The notes beneath the pieces were generated by a model. That model was not told the origin of the DNA and did no database searches. It saw only the letters and a list, made by a program, of their open reading frames with translations. Shown here one piece after another: positions 9,768-18,373 of a DNA stretch of 64,000 nucleotides. Source of the stretch: Oscillospiraceae bacterium (GTDB taxonomy: Bacteria > Bacillota > Clostridia > Oscillospirales > Oscillospiraceae); assembly GCA_017624915.1 (NCBI GenBank), contig JAGAMC010000049.1, positions 85,815-149,814 of the forward strand. Direction: 5' to 3'. Within the stretch, counting starts at the first letter, position 1. Every line of letters begins with the position of its first letter. A program made the position numbers and the translations under genes.

Positions 9768-10196
9768 ATGGAATATAATCATCCCATCAACGACCTGATG
9801 AGCACCACTATGGAAAAGATCCGTACCATGGTGGATGCCAACACCATTATCGGCGCCCCCATTCAGGCGGAGGGGGTCACCCTGATCCCTGTGTCCAGGC
9901 TGTCCTTTGGCTTTGCCAGCGGCGGCAGCGATTTTACCACCAAAAATCAGAAGCCCGCCGCGCCCAATTCCTTTGGCGGCGGCAGCGGTGCCAGCGCCAA
10001 GCTGGAGCCTGTGGCTTTCCTGATCATCAAAGGTGAAAATGTACGTCTGCTTCCTGTTGCCCCACCCCCCGGAACCACCGTTGACCGGGTCATCGAGATG
10101 GTTCCCGAAGTGGTGGATAAGGTCACCGGTTTTATTGAAAAGCAACAGGAGAAGAAGGCGGCAGCGCCGTGCGTTGATCCCGATATTGCCGAGTAA
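9768..10196 (+). CDS. ytfJ: GerW/YtfJ-family sporulation protein
   Basis: 142 residues. The conserved core IIGAPIQAEGVTLIPVSRLSFGFASGGSDF is present, followed by a Gly/Ser loop and a PPGTTVDRVIEMVPEVVDK segment typical of the family. In Bacillus subtilis YtfJ (GerW) is a spore protein that affects germination. Starts 2 bp after the DUF2953 gene, with AGAAAGGCGG as ribosome-binding site. Confidence 0.9.
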   Translation: MEYNHPINDLMSTTMEKIRTMVDANTIIGAPIQAEGVTLIPVSRLSFGFASGGSDFTTKNQKPAAPNSFGGGSGASAKLEPVAFLIIKGENVRLLPVAPPPGTTVDRVIEMVPEVVDKVTGFIEKQQEKKAAAPCVDPDIAE

Positions 10197-10267
10197 GACC
10201 AAGTTCGCGGATAAATTTCAGGGCAGTTTCCTATAATAGAACCACTTGATTTTAAAGGTGATGCTGT

Positions 10268-11368
10268 TTGAAGAAACTGACTCGATTTGTCCTGTGCTTT
10301 GTCCTGTGCCTTGCACTTAATATACCGTCTGCCGGCGCCCTGAGCGTTGGGGCATCTTCTGCCATATTGATCGACGGCGAATCCGGGCGGGTGCTTTGGG
10401 AGCACAATGCCCATGAAAAGCGTTATATCGCCAGCATTACCAAGCTGATGACCGCACTGGTGGTCATGGAATCCGGCCACAAACTGGATGAACTGGTGGA
10501 GATCAAACCGGAATACACCGGGGCAGAGGGCTCCTCCATGTACCTGCAGTCCGGGGAGAAGCTTTCGATAGAGGCGCTGATGTACGGACTTTTGCTGGCC
10601 TCGGGAAATGATGCCGCCGTGGCCCTTGCGGGATACTGCAGCGGCTCTGTGGAGGCCTTCGTGGCGCAGATGAACCGCAAGGCAGCCCTGCTTGGCATGG
10701 AAAACAGCCATTTTGTCAATCCCAACGGGCTGACGCAGGAGGGGCACTGTTCCACCGCTGCCGATATGGCTAAGCTGGCGGCGGCCTGCATGGACAATGA
10801 GACCATTGCAAAAATCGTGGCCACACGCTCTATCTCCATAGGTGGCCGGACCTTTACCAATCATAACAAGCTGCTTTGGCGCTATGAGGGCTGTGTGGGC
10901 ATGAAGACCGGTTACACCGAACGCTCCGGTCGCACGCTGATCTCCTGCGCCGAGCGCAGCGGCCAGCGGCTTATTGTGGTAACACTGAATGATCCGGACG
11001 ACTGGACGGACCACACCGCACTGCTGGACTACGGCTTTGCAAACTTTACCCGTACCCAGATTGTTTCCGGCGGCGCAGTACGCTCCAAACTGCCTATCAC
11101 CGGAAGCCTGCTGTCTTTTGTAAATGTGGAGACCGGGGCTACCATCCACTATCCGCTTGCGCAGGGTGAGCAGGTGAGAGAGGAGGTCAGCCTTGTACGC
11201 TGGCTTCACGCACCGGTGACCAAAGGACAGACTGCCGGGACCGTCACTTACTATTTGGACGACGAGATCATTGCCGTTTGCCCGCTGGTGTACGGCAGCT
11301 CGGTGGCACTGAATGTTTTAAGCAGAAGAAATCTGATCGACAGGATGCTGGACCTGTTCCAGCCGTAG
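10268..11368 (+). CDS. D-alanyl-D-alanine carboxypeptidase (peptidase S11, DacF/DacB type)
   Basis: 366 residues. A signal peptide (LTRFVLCFVLCLALNIPSAGA) is followed by the penicillin-binding fold with SxxK at Ser56-Lys59, SGN at 112-114 and KTG at 213-215. It trims the terminal D-Ala of peptidoglycan stem peptides outside the membrane. The start is TTG at 10268 behind AAAGGTGATG. The position after ytfJ and before rluB resembles the Bacillus scpAB-dacB-rluB neighbourhood, which suggests spore cortex work, but spmA and spmB are absent here. Confidence 0.9.
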   Translation: MKKLTRFVLCFVLCLALNIPSAGALSVGASSAILIDGESGRVLWEHNAHEKRYIASITKLMTALVVMESGHKLDELVEIKPEYTGAEGSSMYLQSGEKLSIEALMYGLLLASGNDAAVALAGYCSGSVEAFVAQMNRKAALLGMENSHFVNPNGLTQEGHCSTAADMAKLAAACMDNETIAKIVATRSISIGGRTFTNHNKLLWRYEGCVGMKTGYTERSGRTLISCAERSGQRLIVVTLNDPDDWTDHTALLDYGFANFTRTQIVSGGAVRSKLPITGSLLSFVNVETGATIHYPLAQGEQVREEVSLVRWLHAPVTKGQTAGTVTYYLDDEIIAVCPLVYGSSVALNVLSRRNLIDRMLDLFQP

Positions 11369-11392
11369 CACATATGAGAGGGGGGACCGACA

Positions 11393-12106
11393 ATGGAACA
11401 GCGGCTGCAGAAATTGCTGTCTGTATGCGGCGTCGGTTCCCGACGCACCATGGAGGAATGGATCACCGCCGGCCGGGTCACAGTAAACGGTGAAGTTGCC
11501 CATCTGGGCGACAAGGCAGACCTTGATCGTGATGTTATCTGTGTGGACGGCGTTCCCATTCGGCCGGAGGGCGACCGGGTCTATCTGATGCTCAACAAGC
11601 CCCGGGGCTATGTGACGACCCTGTCCGACGAGCAGGGCAGAAGAACCGTCGCGGACCTTGTGACCGGCTGTGAGCGCAGGGTCTGGCCGGTAGGACGGCT
11701 GGACCTTGATTCCGAGGGTCTTCTGATCCTGACAGACGACGGGGATCTGACACAGCGGCTCATCCACCCCAGCCACGAGGTGGAAAAGGAATATCTTGTC
11801 TGGGTCATGGGCGATATAAAAAAGGGACTTCCTATCCTGTCCGGGCCCATGGAGCTTGACGGGGGTCGGCTCGCCCCGGCTCAGGTGCGCCGCGGCCGCA
11901 CCAGCGGCGGCGTGACCCAGCTGTCTGTTACCATCCATCAGGGCAAAAACCGTCAGGTCCGACGCATGTGTGCCAAGGCCGGTCTTACGGTCCTTCGCCT
12001 CAAACGCATCCGGGAAGGTGCGCTGGAACTGGACCGCACGCTCAAGCCGGGACAGTGGCGCGTACTGACCGGCGCGGAGGTCGCGCTGCTTCGTGATGAT
12101 CTATAA
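11393..12106 (+). CDS. rluB: 23S rRNA pseudouridine synthase RluB
   Basis: 237 residues. An N-terminal S4 RNA-binding domain (LQKLLSVCGVGSRRTMEEWI) precedes the RsuA/RluB catalytic domain, with the catalytic Asp104 in GRLDLDSEGLL. It isomerises uridine in 23S rRNA helix 89/90; the exact site is inferred from the family. GAGGGGGGA precedes the ATG. The terminator stem starts at its stop codon. Confidence 0.93.
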   Translation: MEQRLQKLLSVCGVGSRRTMEEWITAGRVTVNGEVAHLGDKADLDRDVICVDGVPIRPEGDRVYLMLNKPRGYVTTLSDEQGRRTVADLVTGCERRVWPVGRLDLDSEGLLILTDDGDLTQRLIHPSHEVEKEYLVWVMGDIKKGLPILSGPMELDGGRLAPAQVRRGRTSGGVTQLSVTIHQGKNRQVRRMCAKAGLTVLRLKRIREGALELDRTLKPGQWRVLTGAEVALLRDDL

Positions 12107-12156
12107 GCGATTTTGCAAGTTGTGCAGCATTTCTTGCAAAATCGCTTGATTTTTTT
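12106..12156 (+). terminator. Intrinsic terminator after rluB
   Basis: AGCGATTTTGCAAG (from 12106) pairs with CTTGCAAAATCGCT (12133-12146), followed by GATTTTTTT. It closes the M50-scpAB-rluB unit. Confidence 0.9.
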
Positions 12157-12174
12157 GTGCGCAGAGAGTATGAT
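12146..12174 (+). promoter_or_regulatory. Sigma-A promoter for the MurR/RpiR regulator
   Basis: TTGATT at 12146-12151 and TATGAT at 12169-12174, spacer 17 bp. The -35 box is built into the T-tract of the preceding terminator. Confidence 0.55.
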
Positions 12175-12214
12175 GTGTACAGCCGCTTTATAAAAAATTT
12201 CTGGGGTGTTTTTT

Positions 12215-13078
12215 ATGAATCAGGATATTTTGGTGCAGATTCAGGAAAATATGAGTTCTTTTTCTAAAGGACAGAAACGAATCGCCTCCTTTATCATGAG
12301 TTCCTACGACAAAGCCGCGTTTATGACCGCCAGCAAGCTTGGGCAGACGGCGAATGTCAGCGAATCCACCGTGGTTCGTTTTGCGGCGGAGCTGGGTTAT
12401 GACGGTTACCCCAGCATGCAGAAATCCCTGCAAAAAATGATCCGAAACCGGCTGACCTCCGTACAGCGCATCGAAATGGCCAACGACCAGATCGACAATC
12501 AGGACATCGTCGCCTCTGTGCTTCGTTCGGACATCTCCATGCTGCGTTCCACGATCGAGGAGCTTGACCGCGGGATGTTTGACCGTGCCGTTACCGCCAT
12601 CCTTGAGGGGCGCAGGATCTACATAATGGGTGTACGGTCGGCTTCCGCCATCTCCCATTTTCTGGCCTTCTATTTGAATCTGATCTGCGACAATGTCTGT
12701 GAGATCTCTGCCAGCACCACCAGCGAGGTCTTTGAGCAGATCCTGCGCATCGGTCCCGAGGACGTTTTCATCGGCGCCTGCTTCCCCCGCTACTCCAGCC
12801 GCACCATCAAAGCCATGCAGTACGCCCACGATCAGGGCGCCAAAGTCATCGCCATCACCGACAGCGAGTTGTCTCCCGCTGCCGCCAAGGCGGACATCAC
12901 GCTGGTGGCCAGAAGTGATATGGCCTCTTTCGTGGATTCTCTGGTTGCCCCCCTGAGTGTTGTGAACGCATTGCTCGTTGCGGTGAGTCAGAAGTGCAAT
13001 GAGAATGTGTCTGATACCTTCAGCCGTCTGGAGCATATCTGGGACGAGTATGATGTATACGAAAAGACCGAACGCTGA
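12215..13078 (+). CDS. MurR/RpiR-family transcriptional regulator
   Basis: 287 residues: an N-terminal RpiR helix-turn-helix domain (LGQTANVSESTVVRFAAELGYDGYPSMQKSLQ, about 45-80) followed by a SIS sugar-phosphate-binding domain (IYIMGVRSASAISHF and GACFPRYSSRTIKAMQYAHDQGAKVIAITDS). Family members sense phosphosugars and control sugar or amino-sugar genes. Its own neighbours are not sugar genes, so the target is unknown. The ATG at 12215 follows GGGGTG; a GTG three codons earlier is less likely. Confidence 0.9.
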   Translation: MNQDILVQIQENMSSFSKGQKRIASFIMSSYDKAAFMTASKLGQTANVSESTVVRFAAELGYDGYPSMQKSLQKMIRNRLTSVQRIEMANDQIDNQDIVASVLRSDISMLRSTIEELDRGMFDRAVTAILEGRRIYIMGVRSASAISHFLAFYLNLICDNVCEISASTTSEVFEQILRIGPEDVFIGACFPRYSSRTIKAMQYAHDQGAKVIAITDSELSPAAAKADITLVARSDMASFVDSLVAPLSVVNALLVAVSQKCNENVSDTFSRLEHIWDEYDVYEKTER

Positions 13079-13092
13079 TATTGAAACTTCCG

Positions 13093-13125
13093 TGCTCCCG
13101 GAGAAAACCCTCCGGGAGCATATTT
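13093..13125 (+). terminator. Intrinsic terminator after the RpiR gene
   Basis: TGCTCCCGGAG (13093-13103) pairs with CTCCGGGAGCA (13110-13120), followed by TATTT. The T-run is weak, so readthrough into the next gene is possible. Confidence 0.6.
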
Positions 13126-13137
13126 AGGAGAGGGAAG

Positions 13138-14385
13138 ATGAGCAACACCCAGATTATTGTGATCGGCGGCGGTGCCGCCGGTATGATGGCCGCCCGCACC
13201 GCAGCACTTACCGGCGGGCAGGTCACCATTCTTGAGCGAAACCCGAAGTTAGGCCGTAAGATTTACATCACCGGAAAGGGTCGGTGCAATCTGACCAACC
13301 ACTGCTCTGTGCAGGAGGTGCTGGCCAATATTCCGGGAAACAGCCGGTTCGTCACCGGTGCCATGCACCGCATGCCCCCCAGCGCGGTGATGGAGCTGTT
13401 CGAAAAGCTCGGGGTTCCCCTGAAGACCGAGCGCGGCAACCGCGTATTTCCCCAGTCTGACCGGGCTGCAGATATTATCGATGCCCTTGTTATAGAGCTT
13501 CGCCGTCTCAAGGTGAAAATCATACAGGATCGGGCCGTTTCCATCCGCACTCAGGATGGGATTGTCACAGCCGTGGTGGGGGAGCAGGGGACGTATCCCT
13601 GCCGCGCTGTGGTCCTTGCCACCGGTGGGGCGTCTTATCCGCTTACCGGCTCTACCGGTGACGGCTATACCATGGCTGAGCAGCTGGGGCATACCGTTGT
13701 AACGCCCCGCGGCTCTCTTGTCCCTCTCGAGACACAGGAGGCGTTTTGTGCCGCAATGCAGGGGCTTTCCCTGAAGAATGTGGAGCTGAAAGTTAAAAAC
13801 AGCAAGAAAAAAGTGGTGTATCAGGAGCAGGGAGAGATGCTTTTCACCCACTTCGGTATCTCCGGTCCTCTGGTGCTCAGCGCCAGCGCCTGTATGCGCA
13901 GCTTTGAGAATGAACAGTATACCGCGGTGATCGACCTGAAGCCCGCTCTGGACGAACAGAAGCTGGACGCGCGTCTTGTGCGGGAGTTTTCCGAGCGGTC
14001 CAATCAGGATTTTCAGAATATTCTGGGCAGCCTTGTGCCCCGCTTGATGATCCCCGTTATGGTGGAGCTTACCGGCATACCCGGCACCACCAAGGGCCAT
14101 GAAATTACCAAAGCCCAGCGGCGCAGACTGCTGGAAACACTCAAAGCGCTTACCATCCAAATTTCCGGCCCGCGCCCTCTGTCTGATGCCATCGTGACTG
14201 CCGGCGGCATCAAAACAGGGGAGATAGATCCCAAGACCATGGCCTCCAAAAAAGTGGAGGGTCTGTTTTTTGCCGGCGAGGTCATTGACGTGGACGCTTA
14301 CACCGGCGGATTCAACCTCCAGATCGCATGGGCGACCGGAACGGTGGCCGGAGAGTGCGCAGCCAATTATTGTAAAGCGAAATAA
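13138..14385 (+). CDS. NAD(P)/FAD-dependent oxidoreductase, HI0933/BaiN family
   Basis: 415 residues. The N-terminal Rossmann motif is VIGGGAAGMMAARTAA, followed by the family signature NPKLGRKIYITGKGRCNLTN (about 40-60) and, at the C-terminus, GGIKTGEIDPKTMASK and YTGGFNLQIAWATG. Members are flavoproteins; some act in bile-acid 7-dehydroxylation, but most have no assigned substrate and none is claimed here. The ATG at 13138 follows TAGGAGAGG. cmk starts about 20 bp downstream. Confidence 0.88.
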   Translation: MSNTQIIVIGGGAAGMMAARTAALTGGQVTILERNPKLGRKIYITGKGRCNLTNHCSVQEVLANIPGNSRFVTGAMHRMPPSAVMELFEKLGVPLKTERGNRVFPQSDRAADIIDALVIELRRLKVKIIQDRAVSIRTQDGIVTAVVGEQGTYPCRAVVLATGGASYPLTGSTGDGYTMAEQLGHTVVTPRGSLVPLETQEAFCAAMQGLSLKNVELKVKNSKKKVVYQEQGEMLFTHFGISGPLVLSASACMRSFENEQYTAVIDLKPALDEQKLDARLVREFSERSNQDFQNILGSLVPRLMIPVMVELTGIPGTTKGHEITKAQRRRLLETLKALTIQISGPRPLSDAIVTAGGIKTGEIDPKTMASKKVEGLFFAGEVIDVDAYTGGFNLQIAWATGTVAGECAANYCKAK

Positions 14386-14404
14386 CTTGTCAAAGGATGA
14401 TCAT

Positions 14405-15085
14405 ATGAACTATATCAGCATTGCCATTGACGGCCCCTCCGGTGCGGGGAAGAGCACCCTTGCACGGCAGGCTGCCGCCGCACTTGGCTATCTCTATGTG
14501 GATACCGGCGCTATATACCGCACCGTTGCCCTGAGCGCTGTGCGTCTGGGCATTGACCCGGGAGATGCCGCCCGTCTCATCCCCACGCTGGAGCAGCTTG
14601 ATATCCGTCTGGAGTATGACCCCGGGGACGGACTTCAGCATATGTACCTCAACGGTGAGGATGTGACCACACAGATCCGTCTGCACGAGATCTCTCAGCA
14701 CGCATCACGGGTCTCTGCCATTCCGGAGGTGCGTGCGTTCCTGCTGGAGCTGCAGCGGGATCTGGCCCGAAAGAACAACGTGATTATGGATGGCCGTGAC
14801 ATCGGCACCGTGGTCCTGCCCGATGCGGATGTGAAGATCTTCCTGACCGCCTCCGCTCAGGCCCGGGCCACCCGCCGCCATCTGGAGCTGCAGCAGCGGG
14901 GGCAGCAGACTGATTTTGATACAGTCCTGCGGGACATTATTACCCGGGACGAGCAGGATTCCAACCGCCCTGTTGCCCCCCTGCGTCAGGCCGAGGACTC
15001 GGTACTGCTGGATACCACCGAACTGGATCTTGACCAGAGCCTTGACGCTTTGCTGACCGTGATCAAAAAGGAGTTGGCCCAGTGA
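14405..15085 (+). CDS. cmk: Cytidylate kinase
   Basis: 226 residues. The P-loop GPSGAGKST is at 10-18, and VDTGAIYR and DGRDIGTVVLPDADVKIFLTAS are the CMP-kinase signatures. It phosphorylates CMP and dCMP with ATP. The ATG at 14405 fits family starts (MNYISIAIDGP) and follows AAAGGATG. The cmk-plsC-ispH/rpsA order is a standard Clostridia cluster. Confidence 0.97.
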   Translation: MNYISIAIDGPSGAGKSTLARQAAAALGYLYVDTGAIYRTVALSAVRLGIDPGDAARLIPTLEQLDIRLEYDPGDGLQHMYLNGEDVTTQIRLHEISQHASRVSAIPEVRAFLLELQRDLARKNNVIMDGRDIGTVVLPDADVKIFLTASAQARATRRHLELQQRGQQTDFDTVLRDIITRDEQDSNRPVAPLRQAEDSVLLDTTELDLDQSLDALLTVIKKELAQ

Positions 15086-15696
15086 AAACAGACCGTTACT
15101 ACAGCTTTTGGTACCACCTTTTGTGGCTGATCTTTTTCCCATTCCACCCCGTGCGCGCCGTCGGGCGGGAAAATATCCCTGAGGGCGGCGCTGTTATCTG
15201 TCCGAACCACAGCGCTGCCACCGATCCATTCTATGTGTGCTTTGCCTGCTCCTGCCGGCACCGGATGTTCCCCATGGCCAAGGTCGAAGCCAAAAAGATC
15301 CCCGTGCTGGGCAAGCTGCTGGAGTGGGGCAAGGTCATTTTCGTGGATCGGGATACCGCCGACGTCCATGCGGTGAAATCCGCCCTGCAGGTGCTTAAAG
15401 ATGGCAGAAAACTGCTGATTTTTCCTCAGGGCACCCGGGTAAAGAACGGTGTCGACAAGCACGGCGACCCCGTCACCGCAAAGGCCGGGGCCGCTCTGTT
15501 CGCCACCCGTACCGGCACGCCGCTGATCCCTGTGTACATCCCCGAAAAGCGCCGCTGGTTCCGCTTCAATACCGTCGTCATCGGCCAGCCCTATTACCCC
15601 GAGATCGCCGGGCGAAAAGCTACCTCCGAAGAACTGGAGCAGATCACACAGGAGCTTATGGACCGCATCTACGCCCTTGGGGAGGGACAGGCATGA
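15082..15696 (+). CDS. plsC: 1-acyl-sn-glycerol-3-phosphate acyltransferase
   Basis: 204 residues, membrane-associated. The catalytic HX4D motif is NHSAATD (His43, Asp48), and the substrate-binding motif FPQGTR is at 114-119 (EGTR in most relatives, Gln here). The N-terminus is hydrophobic. It makes phosphatidic acid by acylating lysophosphatidate. The GTG start overlaps the cmk stop, and its own stop overlaps the next start, so the three genes are translationally coupled. Confidence 0.93.
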   Translation: MKTDRYYSFWYHLLWLIFFPFHPVRAVGRENIPEGGAVICPNHSAATDPFYVCFACSCRHRMFPMAKVEAKKIPVLGKLLEWGKVIFVDRDTADVHAVKSALQVLKDGRKLLIFPQGTRVKNGVDKHGDPVTAKAGAALFATRTGTPLIPVYIPEKRRWFRFNTVVIGQPYYPEIAGRKATSEELEQITQELMDRIYALGEGQA

Positions 15697-17657
15697 AACT
15701 GACTTTGGCTAAATCCGCCGGCTTCTGCTATGGAGTGCGCCGGGCTGTTGAGCTGGCTGACGCCACCGCTCAGGCTGGTACCCCCTGCGTCATGCTGGGT
15801 TATATTATCCACAACACGGACGTTGTCCGCCATCTCGCTTCCATGGGTCTTGTTTCCGTTGATCGCATGGAGGATGTGCCTGAGAACTCCAGTGTCATCA
15901 TCCGCTCCCACGGAGAGGCGAAGGCTGTCTATGAGTACCTGAAAGGGAAGGGGGCTGAGATCCTCGACGCCACCTGCCCAAATGTCAAACACATCCACGA
16001 CCTTGTGGTCCGGGCAGAGCAGGAGGGACGGCAGGCCATCATCATCGGCACGCCTGACCATCCGGAAGTGCTTGCCATTGCAGGATGGTGCGCCCATCCG
16101 GTGGTTCTTGAAAACGCGGCGGCACTGCGCGATTGGCTGGACCAGCAGCCCGAGCGCCGAAATACACCTGTCACTTTCGTCTCCCAAACCACCTCCACAA
16201 GAAAGATTTGGGACGAGTGCGTAGAAATTGCAAAAAAAGAGTGTACAAACGCAAAAATATTTGATACAATATGCGGTGCAACATCGAAAAGACAGGAAGA
16301 GGCGCAGCGTCTGGCGGCCCAAAGTGACGCCATGGTGGTCATTGGAGACCGCAAAAGCTCCAACACCAAGCGCCTTGCCGAGTTGTGCCGGGAACTGTGT
16401 CCCGACGTGCGGCTCATAGAACGCGCGGACGATCTCGACGTGACCACCCTTCGTGGTCTTTCAGCTGTTGGCATCACTGCGGGTGCATCCACACCCGAGT
16501 GGATAATAAAGGAGGTCTATGACAAAATGAGCGAAGAAATCATGGAGATCGACAAGTCCTTTGAGGAAATGCTGGAGGAGTCGTTCAAAACTTTGAATAC
16601 GGGGGATAAGGTTACCGGCACAGTCGTGGCTATCACGCCTACTGAGATCCAGGTTGAACTGGGCATCAAGTATCCCGGTTACATCCCCGTAGGCGAGATG
16701 ACCGACGATCCCAACGCAAAGATCGAAGAGATGGTCAAGGTCGGCGAAGAGATCGAGACCTACGTTATGCTGGTCAGCGACCGCGACTGCATGGTCAAGC
16801 TGTCCAAGAAGCGCCTTGACATGGTCAAGGGCTGGGACGAGGTCGAGGCTGCCTGCGAGAACGAGACTGTTGTCGAGGGCGTTGTTACCGAGGACAACAA
16901 GGGCGGCGTTGTGGTGTCCGTCAAGGGCGTTCGCGTGTTTGTGCCCGCTTCCCAGACCGGCCTGCCCCGCGAGGCTGAGATGACTCAGCTGCTCAAGCAG
17001 AAGGTCCGCCTGATGATCACCGAGGTCAACCGTGCCCGCCGCCGCGTGGTGGGTTCTATCAGCAAGGTCACCCGCGCCGAGCGCGCCGCCGCCGCTGAGA
17101 AGGTCTGGGCCGAGATCGAGGACGGCAAGCGTTATACCGGCACCGTGAAGTCCCTGACTTCCTACGGCGCTTTTGTAGACATCGGCGGCGTGGACGGCAT
17201 GGTCCATATCTCCGAGCTGTCCTGGAGCCGCATCAAGCATCCCTCTGAGGCTGTCAGCGTGGGCGACACCGTCGAGGTGTATGTCATCTCCGCCGACAAG
17301 GAGAAAAAGAAGATCTCCCTGGGCCTGAAGGATCACTCCGAGGAGCCCTGGACCAAGTTCACCTCCACCTACGAGATCGGCAGCGTTGCTGCCGTGAAGG
17401 TGGTCAAGCTGATGACCTTCGGCGCCTTTGCCGAGATCATTCCCGGTGTTGACGGTCTGATCCACATCTCTCAAATCGCCGATCACCGCATCGAGAAGCC
17501 CGGCGATGTTCTGTCCGAGGGTCAGAGCGTCGAGGTCAAAATCACTGACATTGACATGGAGAACAAGAAGGTCTCCCTGTCCATCCGTGCTCTGCTGGAG
17601 GCCGCTCCCGCTGAGGAAGCCGAGGAAGAGGCTGCCGAGGAGCAGACTGAGGCCTGA
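15693..17657 (+). CDS. ispH: Bifunctional HMBPP reductase (IspH) / ribosomal protein S1
   Basis: 654 residues forming a natural fusion. Residues 1-280 are IspH (LytB), with its three [4Fe-4S] cysteines at Cys12 (SAGFCYGV), Cys95 (DATCPNVKH) and Cys194 (DTICGATSKRQ); it catalyses the last step of the MEP isoprenoid pathway. From about residue 303 there are four S1 RNA-binding domains (for example GTVKSLTSYGAFVDIGGVDGMVHISELSW), ending in an acidic Glu/Ala tail. This fusion is known in Clostridia. No internal stop or frameshift is seen. The gene could be labelled ispH-rpsA. Confidence 0.97.
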   Translation: MKLTLAKSAGFCYGVRRAVELADATAQAGTPCVMLGYIIHNTDVVRHLASMGLVSVDRMEDVPENSSVIIRSHGEAKAVYEYLKGKGAEILDATCPNVKHIHDLVVRAEQEGRQAIIIGTPDHPEVLAIAGWCAHPVVLENAAALRDWLDQQPERRNTPVTFVSQTTSTRKIWDECVEIAKKECTNAKIFDTICGATSKRQEEAQRLAAQSDAMVVIGDRKSSNTKRLAELCRELCPDVRLIERADDLDVTTLRGLSAVGITAGASTPEWIIKEVYDKMSEEIMEIDKSFEEMLEESFKTLNTGDKVTGTVVAITPTEIQVELGIKYPGYIPVGEMTDDPNAKIEEMVKVGEEIETYVMLVSDRDCMVKLSKKRLDMVKGWDEVEAACENETVVEGVVTEDNKGGVVVSVKGVRVFVPASQTGLPREAEMTQLLKQKVRLMITEVNRARRRVVGSISKVTRAERAAAAEKVWAEIEDGKRYTGTVKSLTSYGAFVDIGGVDGMVHISELSWSRIKHPSEAVSVGDTVEVYVISADKEKKKISLGLKDHSEEPWTKFTSTYEIGSVAAVKVVKLMTFGAFAEIIPGVDGLIHISQIADHRIEKPGDVLSEGQSVEVKITDIDMENKKVSLSIRALLEAAPAEEAEEEAAEEQTEA

Positions 17658-17673
17658 TTTTCATAGCGCCCTG

Positions 17674-17706
17674 CCGGGCACCGGTTTTCCGGTGCCCGGT
17701 TTTTTA
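17674..17706 (+). terminator. Intrinsic terminator after ispH-rpsA
   Basis: CCGGGCACCGG (17674-17684), loop TTTT, CCGGTGCCCGG (17689-17699), then TTTTTTT. Confidence 0.95.
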
Positions 17707-17736
17707 TAAATATTTGACAAGTATTCAAAACCTTTC

Positions 17737-17765
17737 TTGCTGATACAGGAAAAATATGATATAAT
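17737..17765 (+). promoter_or_regulatory. Sigma-A promoter for carD
   Basis: TTGCTG at 17737-17742 and TATAAT at 17760-17765, spacer 17 bp. A TTGACA at 17714-17719 is too far from this -10 to pair with it. Confidence 0.75.
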
Positions 17766-17812
17766 TCCAATAGAAATTTCCATTTCTAACAAATCTGACG
17801 GGAGGTGGGGAC

Positions 17813-18289
17813 ATGTTCCGGGAGGGAGATAAGATCGTCCATCCCATGCACGGGGCCGGTATTGTCGAAAGCATCGTCGAAAAAAAAGTCAATGGCGTTA
17901 CAAGGGAATACTATGTGCTGAAGCTGCCTGTACGATCTATGGTCGTCATGATCCCCACCGACAGCTGTCAGGAGATCGGCGTCAGGCCCATTGTAGACAG
18001 CCGGCAGGCCGAGCAGATCATCGCGCAGCTGGACCGCATTGAAGTAGACTTTGAACAGAACTGGAACCGCCGTTATCGTGAGAATATGGAACGGCTGAAA
18101 AGCGGAGACCTGACGCAGGTTGCCCGGGTAATAAAGGGCCTGATGCAGCGGGACGCCCAGCGTGGCCTTTCCACCGGTGAAAGAAAGATGCTCCACTCTG
18201 CAAAGGAGATATTCATTTCCGAGATCGTGTTGGCTCAGAGCGTCACATACGAAGACGTAGAACTGCGTATAGACGCTGTATTTGCGTAA
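17813..18289 (+). CDS. CarD-family transcriptional regulator
   Basis: 158 residues. The N-terminal Tudor-like RNA-polymerase-interacting domain is visible (FREGDKIVHPMHGAGIVESI and YYVLKLPVRSMVVMIPTDS), followed by a helical DNA-binding C-terminal domain. CarD proteins bind the polymerase beta subunit and stabilise open promoter complexes. The gene has its own promoter and terminator. GGGAGGTGGGG precedes the ATG. Confidence 0.93.
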   Translation: MFREGDKIVHPMHGAGIVESIVEKKVNGVTREYYVLKLPVRSMVVMIPTDSCQEIGVRPIVDSRQAEQIIAQLDRIEVDFEQNWNRRYRENMERLKSGDLTQVARVIKGLMQRDAQRGLSTGERKMLHSAKEIFISEIVLAQSVTYEDVELRIDAVFA

Positions 18290-18330
18290 TATATTACATG
18301 CGGGCACGTGCGCCCGCACCGTTTCAGTAC

Positions 18331-18357
18331 AAAAAGGAGCCGCCCGGCTCCTTTTTT
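18331..18357 (+). terminator. Intrinsic terminator after carD
   Basis: AAAAA then GGAGCC (18336-18341), loop GCCC, GGCTCC (18346-18351), then TTTTTT. It is just upstream of the ispD ribosome-binding site, so ispD either reads through or starts close by. Confidence 0.85.
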
Positions 18358-18373
18358 GCAGGGGAGGATCCAC

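Noticed and set aside
17714-17719. TTGACA as the -35 of the carD promoter
   Set aside because: It is 40 bp from the TATAAT at 17760; TTGCTG at 17737 has the correct 17-bp spacing instead.
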